In this document: positions 31,376 to 43,119 of the stretch, piece after piece
Layout: each line of letters starts with the position of its first letter
Position numbering within the stretch: the first letter of the stretch is position 1
DNA from: Varanus komodoensis
Taxonomy: Eukaryota > Chordata > Lepidosauria > Squamata > Varanidae
Length of the DNA: 64,000 nucleotides
NCBI RefSeq assembly: GCF_004798865.1
Contig: NW_025336587.1
Coordinates: 684,734 to 748,733 of the forward strand
Direction: 5' to 3'
Notes under the pieces: generated by a model
Told to the model about the DNA's origin: nothing
The model's input: only the letters and a program-made list of their open reading frames with translations
Databases searched by the model: none
Translations under genes and position numbers: made by a program

Positions 31376-32038
31376 CATTAAGAAAACTAAGATCGTGGCA
31401 TCTGGTCCTCTCACTTCCGAGCAAATAGATGGGGAAGAAATGGAGGTAGTGACAGATTTTATTTTCCTGGGCTCCAAGATCACCGCAGATGGGAACTTCA
31501 GCCAAGAAATTAAAAGACGCTCCTGGGGAGGAAAGCTATGGCAAGTCTAGACAGCATAGTAAAAAGCGGAGACATCACCCTGCCAACACAAGTGTGTGTA
31601 GTCAAGGCTATGGTTTTCCCAGTTGCAATGTATGGCTGTGAAAGCTGGACCATAAGGAAGGTTGAGCACCGAAGAATTGAGGTCTTTGAATCGTGGTGCT
31701 GGAGGAGACTCCTGCGAGTCCCCTGGACCACAAGGCGATCCTAGAGGAGATCAACCCTGACTGCTCTTTAAAAGGCCAGACCCTGAAGGTGAAACTGAAA
31801 CACTCTGGCCACCTAATGAGAAGGAAGGACTCCCTGGAGAAGAGCCTAATGCTGGGAACAATAGATGACAAAAGAAGGAGGGGGCGGCAGAGAATGAGGT
31901 GGCTGGATGGAGTCACGGAAGCAGTTGGCATGAGCTTAAGTGGACTCCCGGGGATGGTGGAGGACAGGAAGGCCTGGAGGAATGTTGTCCATGGGGTTGG
32001 GATGGGTCGGACACCACTTCGCGACCAACAACAACAAC
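31376..32038 (+). pseudogene. BovB copy 2 C-terminal region and 3' tail
   Basis: 'TDFIFLGSKITADGNFSQ' (about 31450-31510) is followed by 'MYGCESWTIRKVEHRRIE' (31630-31683), 'KHSGHLMRRKDSLEKSLML' and 'RMRWLDGVTEAVGMSLSG'. This copy retains the 60 bases between the two 'gatggg' motifs (31428 and 31488) that copy 1 lacks. The 3' end is a short CAA tandem tail, used by the RTE machinery. Confidence 0.88.
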
Positions 32039-32049
32039 ATGAGTCTTTT
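32039..32049 (+). other. Target-site duplication, right, of BovB copy 2
   Basis: 'atgagtctttt', identical to 28843-28853. Confidence 0.88.
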
Positions 32050-32274
32050 ATCCCCTTGAAGCATATAGAAATAACAAGAGTTTGCATGAGCATGCACAGA
32101 GTAGAACCCTCACCTGTCTCAGATAACTGGAACCTTCTACCTTGCATCTGAGTCAAGGACAGCCACTGCTTTTCTACTTGAAACATACCTTGATTTGATC
32201 TGCTTTAAATTGGAAACTTTTCCTGGGATAAAGGTGTGGGGGGAGGCTAGAGCACTCCTGAAGTGCAGCTACAA

Positions 32275-32335
32275 GTCACAGCATCCTGGTTGGGGGATGC
32301 TGGGATCTGTAGTCCAAAATGTCAGCCAGCTGTCG
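32275..32335. repeat. Fold-back (MITE-like) repeat fragment
   Basis: 'gcatcctggttgggggatgc' and 'tgggatctgtagtccaaaat' match one arm and the loop of the family at 12388-12527. Confidence 0.4.
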
Positions 32336-32364
32336 GATTAGGGGAGGGCTACAGTTTACTAGGA

Positions 32365-32560
32365 ATCGCTTCTCTCTCCTCTTCTTCCTCCCTGCCTCTC
32401 GCTCTTTCTGGCTTCCCTCTCCCTTTCCCCTTTCTCCGTCTCTCAGCTCCTCCCCATCCTCTTCTCCAGCCCCCCCAGCTCCTCCCACTCCCCAGAGCTT
32501 GGCTGTATCCATTTCTCTCTTCTCTTCTGCTTTCCAAACTTTCCCCAAAAAAGTTGGATT
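32365..32560. repeat. Long polypyrimidine tract
   Basis: About 200 bases almost entirely C and T on the plus strand, with short interruptions. Long shadow frames on both strands result. Such tracts can form triplex (H-DNA) structures and occur near promoters; here only the composition is certain. Confidence 0.75.
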
Positions 32561-32599
32561 AAGGACAGCTGGGGGGGGGGGGCCCCCCGAGGCTTAAAA

Positions 32600-32700
32600 C
32601 CTCTTGCTGGCTCCCCCCATTTGTGACTTTCCTGCGGTGCGGGGCAGGGGCGTGCGTGCATTCATGGAAAGGATTCTCGCTTGCTTGGTGAGTTCTGGAT
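32600..32700 (+). promoter_or_regulatory. Possible first-exon end with splice donor
   Basis: Downstream of the polypyrimidine tract and a GC-rich segment, an ATG at 32664 is followed by eight codons and then GTGAGT at 32688-32693, a strong-looking splice donor. The ATG has G at +4 but T at -3. This could be a short alternative first exon, or chance: GTGAGT is common and I can show no acceptor partner. Confidence 0.15.
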
Positions 32701-33009
32701 TATTACTGGGGGCAGTCTGTGCTTATGTCTGGCTTTTCCAGTCCCCGTGGGGCCCGTTGGTGCCGGAGGGGGTCCCTCTGAAACACGGATGCTGTGAAAG
32801 TCTTGGTTTTAAGTTGCCGGGGGAGGGAAGCCAGTTCCTGGACCAGCCCTGATTTTCCTCTTTTTTCCGTTTCCCCCTCCTCCATTTTTTTTTAAGTTTA
32901 AAGATCCAGTCCAAACCATCTCCCACTATCCTGGTCGTCTGTTAGGGTGGACTTTGTCTTGAAGGCATAGGAAGAGAGGGAAAAAGAGGGCAAGGCTACA
33001 CCGAGAAGG

Positions 33010-34860
33010 TGCTTTTGGGGAGGGGAGATGGTCTGCTCTTCTCAATATCCCCACCAGCAACCCAACTTTAATACATGTAAACAGACTACAGCTGGTAAGC
33101 AGAAATTTGTATCTGGCCAAACATCTTCTGTACACTTGCATTTGTCTTGCTGGAACGCTGCTGCAATGTGGAAAATTTCCGTGCCTCTCCTGTATTTTGG
33201 AAATAGCCAATTTGCAAGATTTTCTGTACTGCTTTCCTGTTACCCGTTAAGGACGTCCAGTGTGAAAATGATGATACACGTGTATAGATAACTGTGCCTC
33301 ATGCTTCTTTTCTTCCTTCTTTACGTCCTGCCTTCCTTCCATCCTCCTCCTCCCTCCTGCTACATTTTTCCTGTGAAAATCAAGTTCTTTTTCTGCGGCC
33401 CCCTTCTGACTTTCCCATGAAGCAACTCTCCCCTCCCTCACCCCCCCCCCACGCATGCAAGCGCACACTGGCCCCCAAATCCTTGTTTCCAGATTTGCTG
33501 CCAGCCTGGGTCTCGCTTCGTGCTTTGTGATTTCCGCGGAGAAGTCGAGGAGATGGTTAAACTTTCAAAGCGTGTGTGTCGTGTGAGTGGTGGAGAAAGT
33601 ATTTTTCTATCCAGCCATGTACTTTCTGTTGCCTCTGGTGATGGAAGCGCAGGCATGGAAGTTGTTAGTGCAAAAGAAAAGAAAAAAGAAAAAAAAAGAA
33701 AAAAGTATGGAATCCCTAAATTAACGTGGGTGGAGGTGCGTGTGTTTTGGGGGGGCGTTGGAAGGGGTTCTTCCAACTTTGAACAGTTCCATAATGACCC
33801 CATGGAGAGCTGTTGTCCTCTTTGCAACAGTGTCTTTTGTCTAATTCATAATTTGAGAGCAAAAAGAATTAGCGGACTCTGTTTTCTTTTCTTTTCTTTT
33901 TTTTAAGACTGCAGCGGCGGGGTGAGTTTGCATCTGGCTGGCTTTATTTTCCTCTGCCTCATCCCCCCCCCCCCGTTCTGTTCCTCACCACCCATTTAAA
34001 AAAACTGCAACGGTTATTCAATCTGGCCCGTCCTTAGCTGTAAGTGTTTGGTTACAAAAGAGGACCTCAAAGTAGGCTACATTAACTCCACTGCATCATT
34101 TTGGCAAAACTTTTGACGGTTGCTTGATAATTTTTTAACATGCTCAGGGATGGGGGTGTGATGAACTTTTCAAACATCCATTTACAACGCAAACACCCGC
34201 TGTTCCCTCTGTCTCTTCCCCCATCTTTTCCCAAATTCCTTTCTTGTTCCTACCAGATCATTAACAAAGAAGAGCGATGGTGGGGGAGGGGAGGGGAGCT
34301 AGTGGGTTGGCACCCCATAGCATTTAAACGATCAGTTTGAATTATTATAATTTCTAGGAGAAATGCATATCTCTGTTTTTCCCCAGTGTACTTTTGCTCT
34401 CTTTTGTAATGAGAAAAGACAAGGCTTTTGAAATCTGTAAGACGGCTGCTTTTCTAACACAAATCTGTAGTTCTCTTTTTCTCTCCTCACCACCCCCTCT
34501 ACTCCGAACGGCAAATATTTTAGCATTGGCTTGTGTGGAAAGCAAAAGACCGTCTCAAAATATCATTGCAACTCTATGTTTAGTTCTGCAAAGCGGAGCA
34601 GATGGGGGAGGCGATTGGGGGGTTGTTCAGGGCAAGAAATCAGTCTGGGTGAAATTGGGTGCCACGTACGTAGCCATCTTTATCGCCCCCAAACTGTTTT
34701 TTAAAATCCCCACACCCACCCGGCAATCCTTCCCCCAGCTTCACTGGAATCTTGGCCTCTTTTGCAAAGTCAGCCACATAGAATTTTTTCTCAAGTTGCC
34801 TTTGTTTGGTTTTGTTTTTTAATGAATGGCAACTCTTTCTAAATGCAGAGCACAACTCTT
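33010..34860. promoter_or_regulatory. Unique block, candidate conserved non-coding sequence
   Basis: Almost 2 kb without a recognised transposon, with unique stretches such as 33145-33260, 34030-34140 and 34330-34470. An A-rich run lies at 33672-33706, a G-run near 33750 and C-runs at 33965-33974. The plus-strand frame at 33520-33906 (128 codons) is Lys-rich in the middle and matches nothing known. Candidate regulatory DNA by appearance only. Confidence 0.25.
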
Positions 34861-36210
34861 TAAGTTATGGGTAAAATCCCGTTTTGCATGTTGCCAGGGG
34901 CAGTATTTCGAGGTGGCCTGCTGGGGCCGGGCCCCCACACCTTTCTTTTGGAGCCCACATCCCTGGGAAGCCCCCCTGCCTGAGCACTCTGCTCTCCAGG
35001 GGCACTTGCTGAAATGAAGAAATGCCCCCCCCCACCCGCTTGGAGTTGGCATCTGACCTCCTGGGATTTCTACCTTCTTGCCCCTGTGTGCTTCCCCTCC
35101 GGGTGCCCCCCCCTTGAATTTTTCTGCTTGAGCTTTTTCTCCTCCTGAAATCAAGCACCTCTGCATCTCTTTGTACAAATAAAAGGAGATGCAGAGCCCC
35201 CAGGAAACAGAGCCCTGGAAAGATCCCCCCCTTCCACACGTATATGCACATTTCTGACCAGAGCGTTTGCTGCCTTGTTCTGCCCCTGCAGATTAAGCGT
35301 GCCGCTGCGACTCGGGCCTGTGTTTCAGTTCCAGGGAACAAAACTATAGGAGGCACGTGGGGAGGGGGTGGCACACGCACCTCTCCCGTGTGCACCTGGA
35401 AGTGCAGGTGTGAGCTGCCCCCCAGACTGCATTATCCATCAGCCGCAGACACGGTGGTGCCATGGAAGGTTCACGGTGGCGTCAGCATTCATGCCGCAGA
35501 CCTGTGGTCCTTTGGATCCCGACCCGCAAAATCTGTGTGCTCCCAAGGTGTCTCTTCAGTTTGTGTGGCTTTAAATGAGAGCAGCACATCTTGCTTTAGG
35601 GGAAATCACCACTGAGATGGGATGTAGTTTGGAAAACCCATTTCTGACTTGCTCCTAGAGGCAGTTCCAAGCAACCAGAATTATTAATGCTCATCTCCGT
35701 GCTCCTTAGATTTCTCTCACTCCCTCTGGGGCTGTGGGGTGCACCAGTGTGGCAGAGCGGGGCTGGTGGGGGGGAGAGCTGCCTTGGGTCCCCTGCAGGG
35801 CGAAAAGGCAGGGTATGAGTTGGTGGAGGTGGTGAAGGCTCAGTCTTTATTCGGTCCTTTGGCATCACAGTGGTTTGTTCGATGGCGAGGAGGTGCAGAT
35901 AGAGCAGGCACCTAATTTGCTGAGGAATTAGTAAGATTGTGGAAAGATCTATATTCCAGTCTAAACGTTTGTGCAACCTGTGCATCGCAATTGATACCTG
36001 AGCAGAGGAGTTGCATCCTGTGTGAGAGAGGAGTGGTTGAAGAGGTGGGCTTCTTCCAAGGCCATCCCTCAAGAGTGGGGCTAGGGCTGGGGCTGGGGCT
36101 ACAGCTAGTATGGGAGGTAACCCAAAAGGGGTCGCACAATTCACTGGACAAGGTGTTTAATCCCATGTGCATATGTGAGCATGCCAGGGTGGAAAACCCG
36201 GTGGCCACAT
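34861..36210. other. Unassigned sequence
   Basis: GC-rich with several C-runs (35026-35035, 35105-35113). The frames on both strands overlap and have no visible domain. No clear repeat seen except a G-rich run described at 36076-36100. Confidence 0.4.
36076..36100 (+). repeat. GGGGCT tandem repeat
   Basis: Four units of GGGGCT/AGGGCT in tandem; G-runs of three to four spaced by two or three bases could fold as a G-quadruplex. Confidence 0.7.
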
Positions 36211-36214
36211 TCAC

Positions 36215-36500
36215 CATAGTGTTGGAATCCAACTCCCATCATCCACAGACAATGGGAGCTCTCATTGAACACGCTCTAGTGCATGGGTGGGGCAGAAAGG
36301 TCATCTAGAGAAGCCTGGGGCCTCTGCCTCCAGTGTGGCCAGTATTTGGGGGTGTTGGGAGCTGTAATTCCAGGTCATCTGGCCAGCTGCAGAGACACCC
36401 CCCCCCACCACCTTCATTTATAATACTAGGTTTCCCAACCTGCACTTTTCCAGAGACTGTAAGTTCCAGTACTGCCCAGCCAGGTTGGGAAGAGCTGATG
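36215..36500. repeat. Scraps of fold-back type repeats
   Basis: 'ttggaatccaactcccatca' (36222) and 'gggagctgtaattccaggtc' (36356) resemble arms of the 12388-12527 family. Confidence 0.35.
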
Positions 36501-37160
36501 CAGGATGTTATTATCCATATATTTATCTCATTTCTCTACCACATAAATGGTGAAGCGCTCTAGTTAACTCACCATAATTCACAAAAACAAAATGCGAGGT
36601 TGTAAAATATAGCAGAGAGTTTCAACGCACAAAATTTAAAACTACTGAAAGAGCTAAAAACAATACTAAACCTAGTAATAAAGACAGCAGACATAAATGA
36701 CTCATCCAATCCCTGGTAGACAAAGGCAGTCTTCACCTGCCACTGCCAAAAAAAGGGGGGAAAAGGACAGTGTTGGCACCAGGTGGGCCTTAGTAGGGAG
36801 ACCATTCCTGAATCGGGGGCCATCACTGACGAGGCCCCCTGCTGCACTCTGAGCCCCTTCAGAGGAAGGTCTCGGGTATTATCCAGGCAGGTTCAGATCA
36901 GAGGATGTGCCCCTCAGTATTGGTGGTCCCAAGCTATGTAAGACATTATAAACCAACACTTTGGAAACCTGGACCAGAGTTGTGCTGGGACCTTCTGGTC
37001 CAAGTATTAATCCAGCTGCCGCATTCTGCATAAGGAACAACCTTCAAGGGCAGCCCCAGACAGGCTTATCTGAAGGTGTGCGTATATTATTTTTAGTCTA
37101 TGCCTCTCAGAGCAAAGGCAGTTCACAACAACTCCAAGTGAAAACTATATGCAGGTAAAT
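36500..37160. repeat. Old interspersed repeat, squamate type, class undetermined
   Basis: Text such as 'ggcaggttcagatcagagga', 'aaaccaacactttggaaacc', 'attaatccagctgccgcatt' and 'ttcaagggcagccccagaca' resembles, from memory, a common squamate repeat that reads 'ggctgccgcattctggatc' and 'gtcttcaagggcagcccca'. A fragment of the same kind lies at 11409. It is very decayed and non-coding. Confidence 0.45.
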
Positions 37161-37239
37161 ACGGAAAGCCTGTAGAAGTAGCAGCTTAAAATAGCAGTCC
37201 AGATAAACACGCTTAACATGAAACATACACACATATACC

Positions 37240-37790
37240 TATAAACATGTGTGTGAAAAGCACGTTGGAATGTGAACCAACTTTTGACGTATTTAGTGAT
37301 TTATTTCAAAGTTCTGTGGGCTGCCATGTTGCCAACGGTAGGATGATTTCGACTGTTCTGAAAAAACCTTTGGCAGCAGGCCCAACAAAGGAGGAGGAAT
37401 TCAGTAATGCCGACATGAAAGTGTGTGAGAGACTGTTTAAATTCCCAGTAATGTCGCTTCGTGCTTAGAGAAAAGATTAACCGACCACCGGCAATTGGAT
37501 ACCGTTGCATCGCTTCTCAAAGCGTAATCTATCTTCTCTTTTTAAGTCCACCTACAGACTGTGATTGGGAAGCCTTGAGAAGGGTTCATCAGCTTGTAGG
37601 ATTTTTCGCAACAATCTGATATTTATAAAACCGGCGCTGTTTGGTGCTTCTGGGAACAGGGAATGGAATTTTTGCAGAAGAGTTAATTTCGTTTGTTCAA
37701 AATGTGTCAGCGTGAGCTGCGTGGGGCTTCACAGGCTCGTCATGTTACAAAGTACCTTCAATCTATTCATTTTTTAAAATAGGCAATTTC
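37240..37790. promoter_or_regulatory. Candidate conserved non-coding element
   Basis: Unique AT-balanced sequence, most striking at 37430-37560 with intact CpGs ('ttaaccgaccaccggcaatt', 'accgttgcatcgcttctc'), no repeat signature and no coding frame. Conservation is inferred from appearance only. Confidence 0.28.
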
Positions 37791-38044
37791 ACAGTTTGGG
37801 GGGGAAATTACCGACAGGCGTGCGTCGGTCTCTGGGGAAGGAGGGAGAGACAGAATTTGCTGGTCGGTTTTCCACTCCCCGCTTTTGCAGCAATGCTTGA
37901 GCTAAATAAAGCGATGGCGCGCTTTCCCCCTCCTTGCTGAGCCACAGGGAAAGCGGAGTTCCAAACTTTGGATAGCCAGGAGAAGGTGAAACGCAACCTC
38001 TGTGCAGGGTTCAAATTTGGAGGCTGGCTTTGCCCGCAGTCGAT

Positions 38045-38190
38045 CTGGGGCCTCCCAACCTGGCGCCCTCTAGATAAGCTGGCCTACAAACCCCGTCATT
38101 TTCAGCCGGCAACGTCCATGATGGTTGGGGCTGTTAGAAGCTGGAGTCCAACCATTCTAGAAGGCATCAGGTTTGGAAGAGCAGCCTTGG
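38045..38190. repeat. Fold-back (MITE-like) repeat copy
   Basis: 'cctcccaacctggcgccctc' at the left answers 'aaggcatcaggtttggaaga' at the right, with 'atgatggttggggctgttag' and 'gctggagtccaaccattc' between. Confidence 0.5.
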
Positions 38191-38314
38191 ACTCGATAAT
38201 GTGCGTAATTCCTTTATTTGTATAGATAATTTATTTGTCTGCATATACATTCTTTATTTGGTTTGAACATTTATATGCCAAATTTTCCTGCAGTATGTTA
38301 TGAAGCCCCCCCCC

Positions 38315-38465
38315 CCTCCTGCGCTCCATTTATTCCTCACAAGCACCCTGTAAGGTGGCTTAGGCCGAGAGCCGCTGGCTGAATTTCAGCCACCCAGTGA
38401 GTTTGCGGATGGAGTGAGAACATGAGCTCAGGTGTGTGCAGTCCAGCACCCGACCACAGTACCAC
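38315..38465 (-). repeat. tRNA-type SINE copy, decayed
   Basis: 'accctgtaaggtggcttagg' and 'ccgagagccgctggctgaat' followed by 'cacccagtgagtttgcggat' keep the reversed core order of the 8208 family. Confidence 0.6.
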
Positions 38466-38765
38466 AAAGAATAGGAAATGCTGGGAGTTGAACCTGAGGC
38501 CTTCTGCGTGAAAGTATGTGCTTGGTCCTTCCTTTGAAACAGTAAGATAAGATTCTAGTCCTTATTGTTCTGGGCAAAAAAAGACTAATTTAAATGTGAA
38601 CTCAGGAATTCACCTTATACCAGAACACAGGAAGTCACCTTATGCTGAGTTGGGCCATTGGGTTTGAAACTGGAGTTTTTCCAGCTCTACCTGGAGATGC
38701 CCAAGCTCAAACCTGGGCCATCTGAATGCTAAGCCAAACATTCCACCACGAAGATACGCCGTTGT
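38465..38765 (-). repeat. tRNA-like SINE family 2, two pieces
   Basis: At 38475-38530 'gctgggagttgaacctgagg' and 'ccttctgcgtgaaagtatg' are the reversed head of this family. At 38612-38765 'caggaagtcaccttatgctg', 'agttgggccattgggtttg' and 'ctacctggagatgcccaagc' are its body. It is widespread in squamates as far as I recall; the two pieces are probably independent fragments. Confidence 0.5.
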
Positions 38766-40146
38766 CCATCCTCTGAGCTGCCTTTCCCCTGAGTCTCTGC
38801 AGGAATTACTGTCAAATTTGCCTCCATAATGGAAGGGGCTAAGCCCAGAGCTGTGACTCATGCAGAGTGGCAACAGGTGGAATCCTTTTAGTGGAGGTCA
38901 TTCTGTTTCCCTGTCTGCAGAGGATGGGGAGGAGCTAGCACCTCTGCCACAGAGATGGGGGCAGAACTGCCAGCCCCCATGGCCACTGCTTGGACAGAGG
39001 CAGAATCCAGAGCAGTGAATCATGCAGAGGTACATCAGGGGCAGCCTTCTCTTTTGGCAATCTTATGGGAACCTGTTGATTTTATGCACCAGGAATGCCC
39101 AGTGAGCACTTTGAAGATGCACAGTGAGTGTGTAGCATCCTTGGAGGGAGGTCAGAAACGGAACTGCTAATCCTAGGGTTTCCAAATCAATATATAAATG
39201 CCATGGGACTCGTGCAGCCATGGATCCTCCTCTTGGTTCATGTCCCTCACCCTACACCTCCTGGGTGTTGATTTATTTTTAAAACCTTTTAAGAACCTTT
39301 TTTCCAAATGGGAAGCCTGGTACGCTGTTGAGCGAAGTGTTGCCTGCTGGAACCTCTCCCACTGGGTTCGCAAGGGCAATTTTGTGCTTTGGTCCCCTCT
39401 CCCCACACCCACCTTGTGCAGCAGTTCTTGGCTGAGTCCTTTTTTTTTAGCCTCATTGGCCTGCCTTTTGGAAAATGAGCATTTTGGGACTAGCCTCGCC
39501 CCACCTTGGCAGCCATCTGATAAATGAGCATACCCCGGCACTGTGGCAGTCATTTTGTAACAGTGCCTGCGATACCCTCTTGAAATTCCCTGACCCAATA
39601 CAGTTGGAGACCCCCTGCTCTACATTAATGATTTCAGCTCTGCCTCTCCCCCCCCCCCACCTCCCCCAACAGCCAGTACCCTTCAGATCTCTTGGTGCAA
39701 TACTTGGGAGGCTAGTCTGATGTACCATGTTGACTGGGGGTGGTGGGAATTGGAGTTCTTTGCTGATTTTCTCCAGTATCATTGACTCTTGATTACTGGT
39801 CTGCCAGTGGTCTTTCCGTGCCAGAGCCTAAGCCAGGGACATGGTCCATGAATCCAGCTGCCCTGAGAATAATTGCTCACCTGCCCCAAGCATTCTGAAC
39901 AATGGCATTAAAAGTTAGTGCGAATTCTTGTGTGAGAGAGGGAAAATTTGAGGGCCGCCACCCATGGGCCAAACCAGGCCTTCACTTGCCAGTGCAGAAG
40001 CAAGTGGGGGGGGGGGATTGGGGCCTGAACCCTAATCACATAGGGCTTCGTGTCATTCCGCCTCCGACAGTGTGCCATACATGCTGAGATGTAGCCCACC
40101 CCACATGGACTGGCAAAGCTGACCCGCAAGTTGGATTTGGGGCCAA
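38766..40146. other. Unassigned sequence
   Basis: No gene supported. C- or G-runs lie at 39650-39660 and 40005-40015. A weak fold-back type scrap is possible at 39668-39730. The 141-codon minus frame (39598-39173) has no domain. Confidence 0.4.
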
Positions 40147-40260
40147 ATTAAATGAGAGCCAGAGTTAGGATGTTAGACTTGAACTTGGGAGATTTGGGTT
40201 CTAGTTCTTACGAAACTCCCTGGGTGCTTTGGGCCAGTTCACAGAGCTTTTGCAAGGACG
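40147..40260 (+). repeat. tRNA-type SINE head fragment
   Basis: 'gagagccagagttaggatgt', 'agatttgggttctagttctt' and 'ctgggtgctttgggccagtt' keep the order of the 8208 family. Confidence 0.5.
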
Positions 40261-40439
40261 GCAAGCCAGCTAAGCTGGTAGGGTTATATATAAATGGTAG
40301 GTTATATATAAAACAGTGAGCCGAGTTTAAAATTTCCACACTGTCCGAGCAATAAGGCAACGGAACCCATGACCTGGGGAGGGGGTGGGCCCTCCCTCCC
40401 ACACTGGGGGCATCTAGAGGGTTGGCCAGCCACCTGAGA

Positions 40440-40512
40440 GCTCAGCACAGCGCTGAGAAGGGGGCTGGACCTGAGTCCCTCTGGCCCCTTCCAGCCCTGC
40501 CATTCTATGACT
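40440..40512 (+). repeat. CR1 3'-end scrap
   Basis: 'ccccttccagccctgccatt' followed by 'ctatgactctgt' is the end of a CR1 3' UTR of the same general type as the element at 21205. Confidence 0.6.
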
Positions 40513-41054
40513 CTGTCAAAGCCCCTTTGCCTCTTAAGTGCAGGGTGTTAAAAAGACATACAAGTTGCATAGCAGATAATAAACAGGATCAGAGCAGGCA
40601 CGGCAGGGGATTTAACTCCCTTCTCCCCAGAGGAAAATCCTTCTTCTAAAACCAGCATTTCCTTTGGTGGGACTGCAGATCCTTAGTTGTTGCTAGGTTT
40701 CTTTGGTATTGATGTTCAGCGCCTCCCTCCCCAGGTGATGCGAGCTGTATTTCTAAAAAGAGGAAAGAAACACTCTGCAAGGTAGCAGCAGTTGGCCAAA
40801 ACCTTTTGATACATGTGCCCGCTTGTGCAAACTTGTGCACCTTTTTGTAACTACTGTTTTCACATGCCCAAATCGCAAGTGCAGCTGTTGGACTTTAAGC
40901 CCAGAAGAACAATGTAATCTTGCAACCCAAAAGCCACATTTTTAAAGCAAGTGCAAAAACTAAGAGTGAGTGTGGAGTGGCCTGTGGGACGAAGCTGGAG
41001 GAGACCTTGTTGCAATCCTACACATGTATCTTAGGCAGGAAGCTCCACAGGTTT

Positions 41055-41155
41055 TGACCCGGGCCAATCCCAGGCTCTTGGTCTAACTGGCCTACCTCAG
41101 AGAGTTGTTGTGTGGAGAAGAAGGGGGTGTGGAAGAAAATTGCCTACATAAGCTT
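41055..41155 (+). repeat. tRNA-type SINE core fragment
   Basis: 'ccgggccaatcccaggctct' and 'ctggcctacctcagagagtt' then 'gttgtgtggagaag' resemble the core and tail of the 8208 family. Confidence 0.45.
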
Positions 41156-41159
41156 TATT

Positions 41160-43110
41160 TCCTTAGAGGGACAGAGGGATAGAATTGGATAGGTGAGGCC
41201 AACCATTTCTTCTTCCCCTTGCCTTGAAGTCACTCCTGTGAGATCAAAGGGGCAACCTCCCAGGGGTCCAAGGGAGCTTGACTCATAGCAGGCTCCAGTG
41301 TGCTCCGCCTCTGCATATATCTTGTCTGCAGAGACAAATGTGCTGAAGCCACTGCCTCTGCTCCCAAGTGGAAATGACAATCCTAGGCCAGACAGTCATG
41401 CAGGGTCTCACCGGGAAGCCTCCTCCTAAAGAGATCAAGGATTCTGCTGGGTGTATCTTTGCTTTGAGACTACTTGAATGCCCCAAACACACAGAGGCAC
41501 AAAAACTTGGGGTACAGAGGCCAAATATAGTCCACCTGGCTTGCTCTCATAACCACTCCCCCTTTCTCCCTTGGCTTTTGCTCAGTTCTTTCCCCTGTTC
41601 ACAAAAGTTGGAATTCCTCCTCTAAGAGTTGCTGGTAGGAAGAGCCTGCACAGGGTGCTAGGACATTGGCCCCGCCCCTTTAGCTTTGGCCCCACCTTCA
41701 GCTCCTCCCACACCGGAATGCACCCAGGAGAATGTTTTCGAAGGACAATTTAACAAGTAGACTAAAAGCGGTACTGTATTTCTGTGATACAGACTAGAGA
41801 TCGCATGTCCCTTGCAGAGATGAGGTGGCTGAGTTGGAACAGTACAGCATGCAGAGGCAGAGCGGTTAGCCTCCCATGCAGGGGTGTAGATGCCCTTTAG
41901 GTGACAGAGCAGATTTGCAATCTGCCTCTCTTGGCATGCAAGTAATTCCGGAGGGTCTCACCATTTGGGAATTTTTATATGGGGTGATGTTATTCATGCC
42001 ACTTGATGTGGTCCTAAGGTCACCCCGCACTCCCACCGCCACCCTTGGCTCCACCACCTTAGAAGTCTCTGCAGCTTTAGCCCAAGGAATTTGGAGCACA
42101 TCTCATCCCTTGGCATTGACAAAGGAGAAGAAAGTTTTTCCCATTTATCACGGGGTTTTTGGTCCCTTCTTGTTTTGAAAATGTCATGCTACCTCTTTTT
42201 CAAGGAATCATTTCAAAGGCATGAAAAATTTGAACGGGTCAGAATGAGGGAAAGCGTGAGGTCTTTGCCAGATATTGTGGATTCTCTCCCACTCTGCACA
42301 ACTGTTCCCAAAATGTTGACTGTGGGAAAACATCTGTCCATTTCTTTCCTTTGCAATGGTTTTTTAAAAGCAAGCAACCCACTTACACCCCACAAATAGG
42401 AGCTTGTCCATCTCCCAAAGAAATTGGGGTTAGCCACATAGGAGCTCCAAATTCAGAGGCACTCCACCCTGGAATGCCAGTTGCTAAGGAGACCTGTGGC
42501 CCTGCATGCTGTCCCAGTGGGTTGCTGGGGGACTTGGCTGCCACTGGGAACACAATGCCAGGTCATCTCGACCCAAAACATCCCTCTCCAGGCAGTGGCT
42601 TCCTGAGTCATCCAGCCCTGCCCTGGGGCTAACAGGCCCCCTTCCCTCCTCTTCCTGCAACCCGGGCTGTTTCATTCTGTTTCATTCCCCATGGGCACAG
42701 GGGAGTTGTTCCACGGCCCCTCTGCACTGGCAACCCATCAGCTGCGCCTGCTTGCCCAGGGCCACCCCCCCCCCCAGGAGGATGGGAGCTTTCAGAGGGC
42801 ACTTTGCCCAGGTGCATCGTGTACTTCAAGGCTGTCAAGGTAGCACATCTCTCCACAGGGCGGTGGTGGCTGCAGCCGCTCTCTAGCAAAGCTGAGGAAG
42901 AGAAGCTCCGTGTGGTCTGCGAATCGGAGACAGCGTGTATACTGATTGCTGGGGAACATGGGCATGAGGGTTCTCCCATGGTCACATGACAGAAGCAAAC
43001 AAATTTGGGCCTGGTGTGGAAAGAGCAGTTGGGGAATGTAGTTCTCTTGTCCTCCCGTGAAGCTGATGGGTGGGAGATTCCAGATTGGTGAATAGGAGAA
43101 TTTCGTCACC
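41160..43110. other. Unassigned sequence
   Basis: About 2 kb with no repeat or exon that I recognise; overlapping frames on both strands. A C-run lies at 42766-42775. Confidence 0.4.
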
Positions 43111-43119
43111 AAGTGCATG

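Larger units (their letters stand above)
28854..32038 (+). mobile_element. BovB (RTE-clade LINE) copy 2, nearly full length
   Basis: Begins at 'ctccatcgtggatcactgcc', reads 'ggtgaaggggcttgcgtagc' and 'gggccacccaagacggacag' (BovB 5' region), then endonuclease, reverse transcriptase and C-terminal domain, ending in 'gaccaacaacaacaac'. At about 3.2 kb it is close to full length for BovB. The exact 11-base duplication at both ends shows ordinary target-primed insertion. The coding region is broken in several places, so it is inactive. BovB is a family known for horizontal transfer between vertebrates, with squamates prominent among carriers. Confidence 0.94.

Noticed and set aside
33520-33906. 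128-codon plus frame with a Lys/Glu-rich middle
   Set aside because: The charged stretch is a translated A-rich run; nothing else supports coding.
33891-33930. Possible 14-base microexon between a T-rich tract and GTGAGT
   Set aside because: The acceptor would be AAG after a T-run, no partner exons are visible, and such configurations are common by chance.
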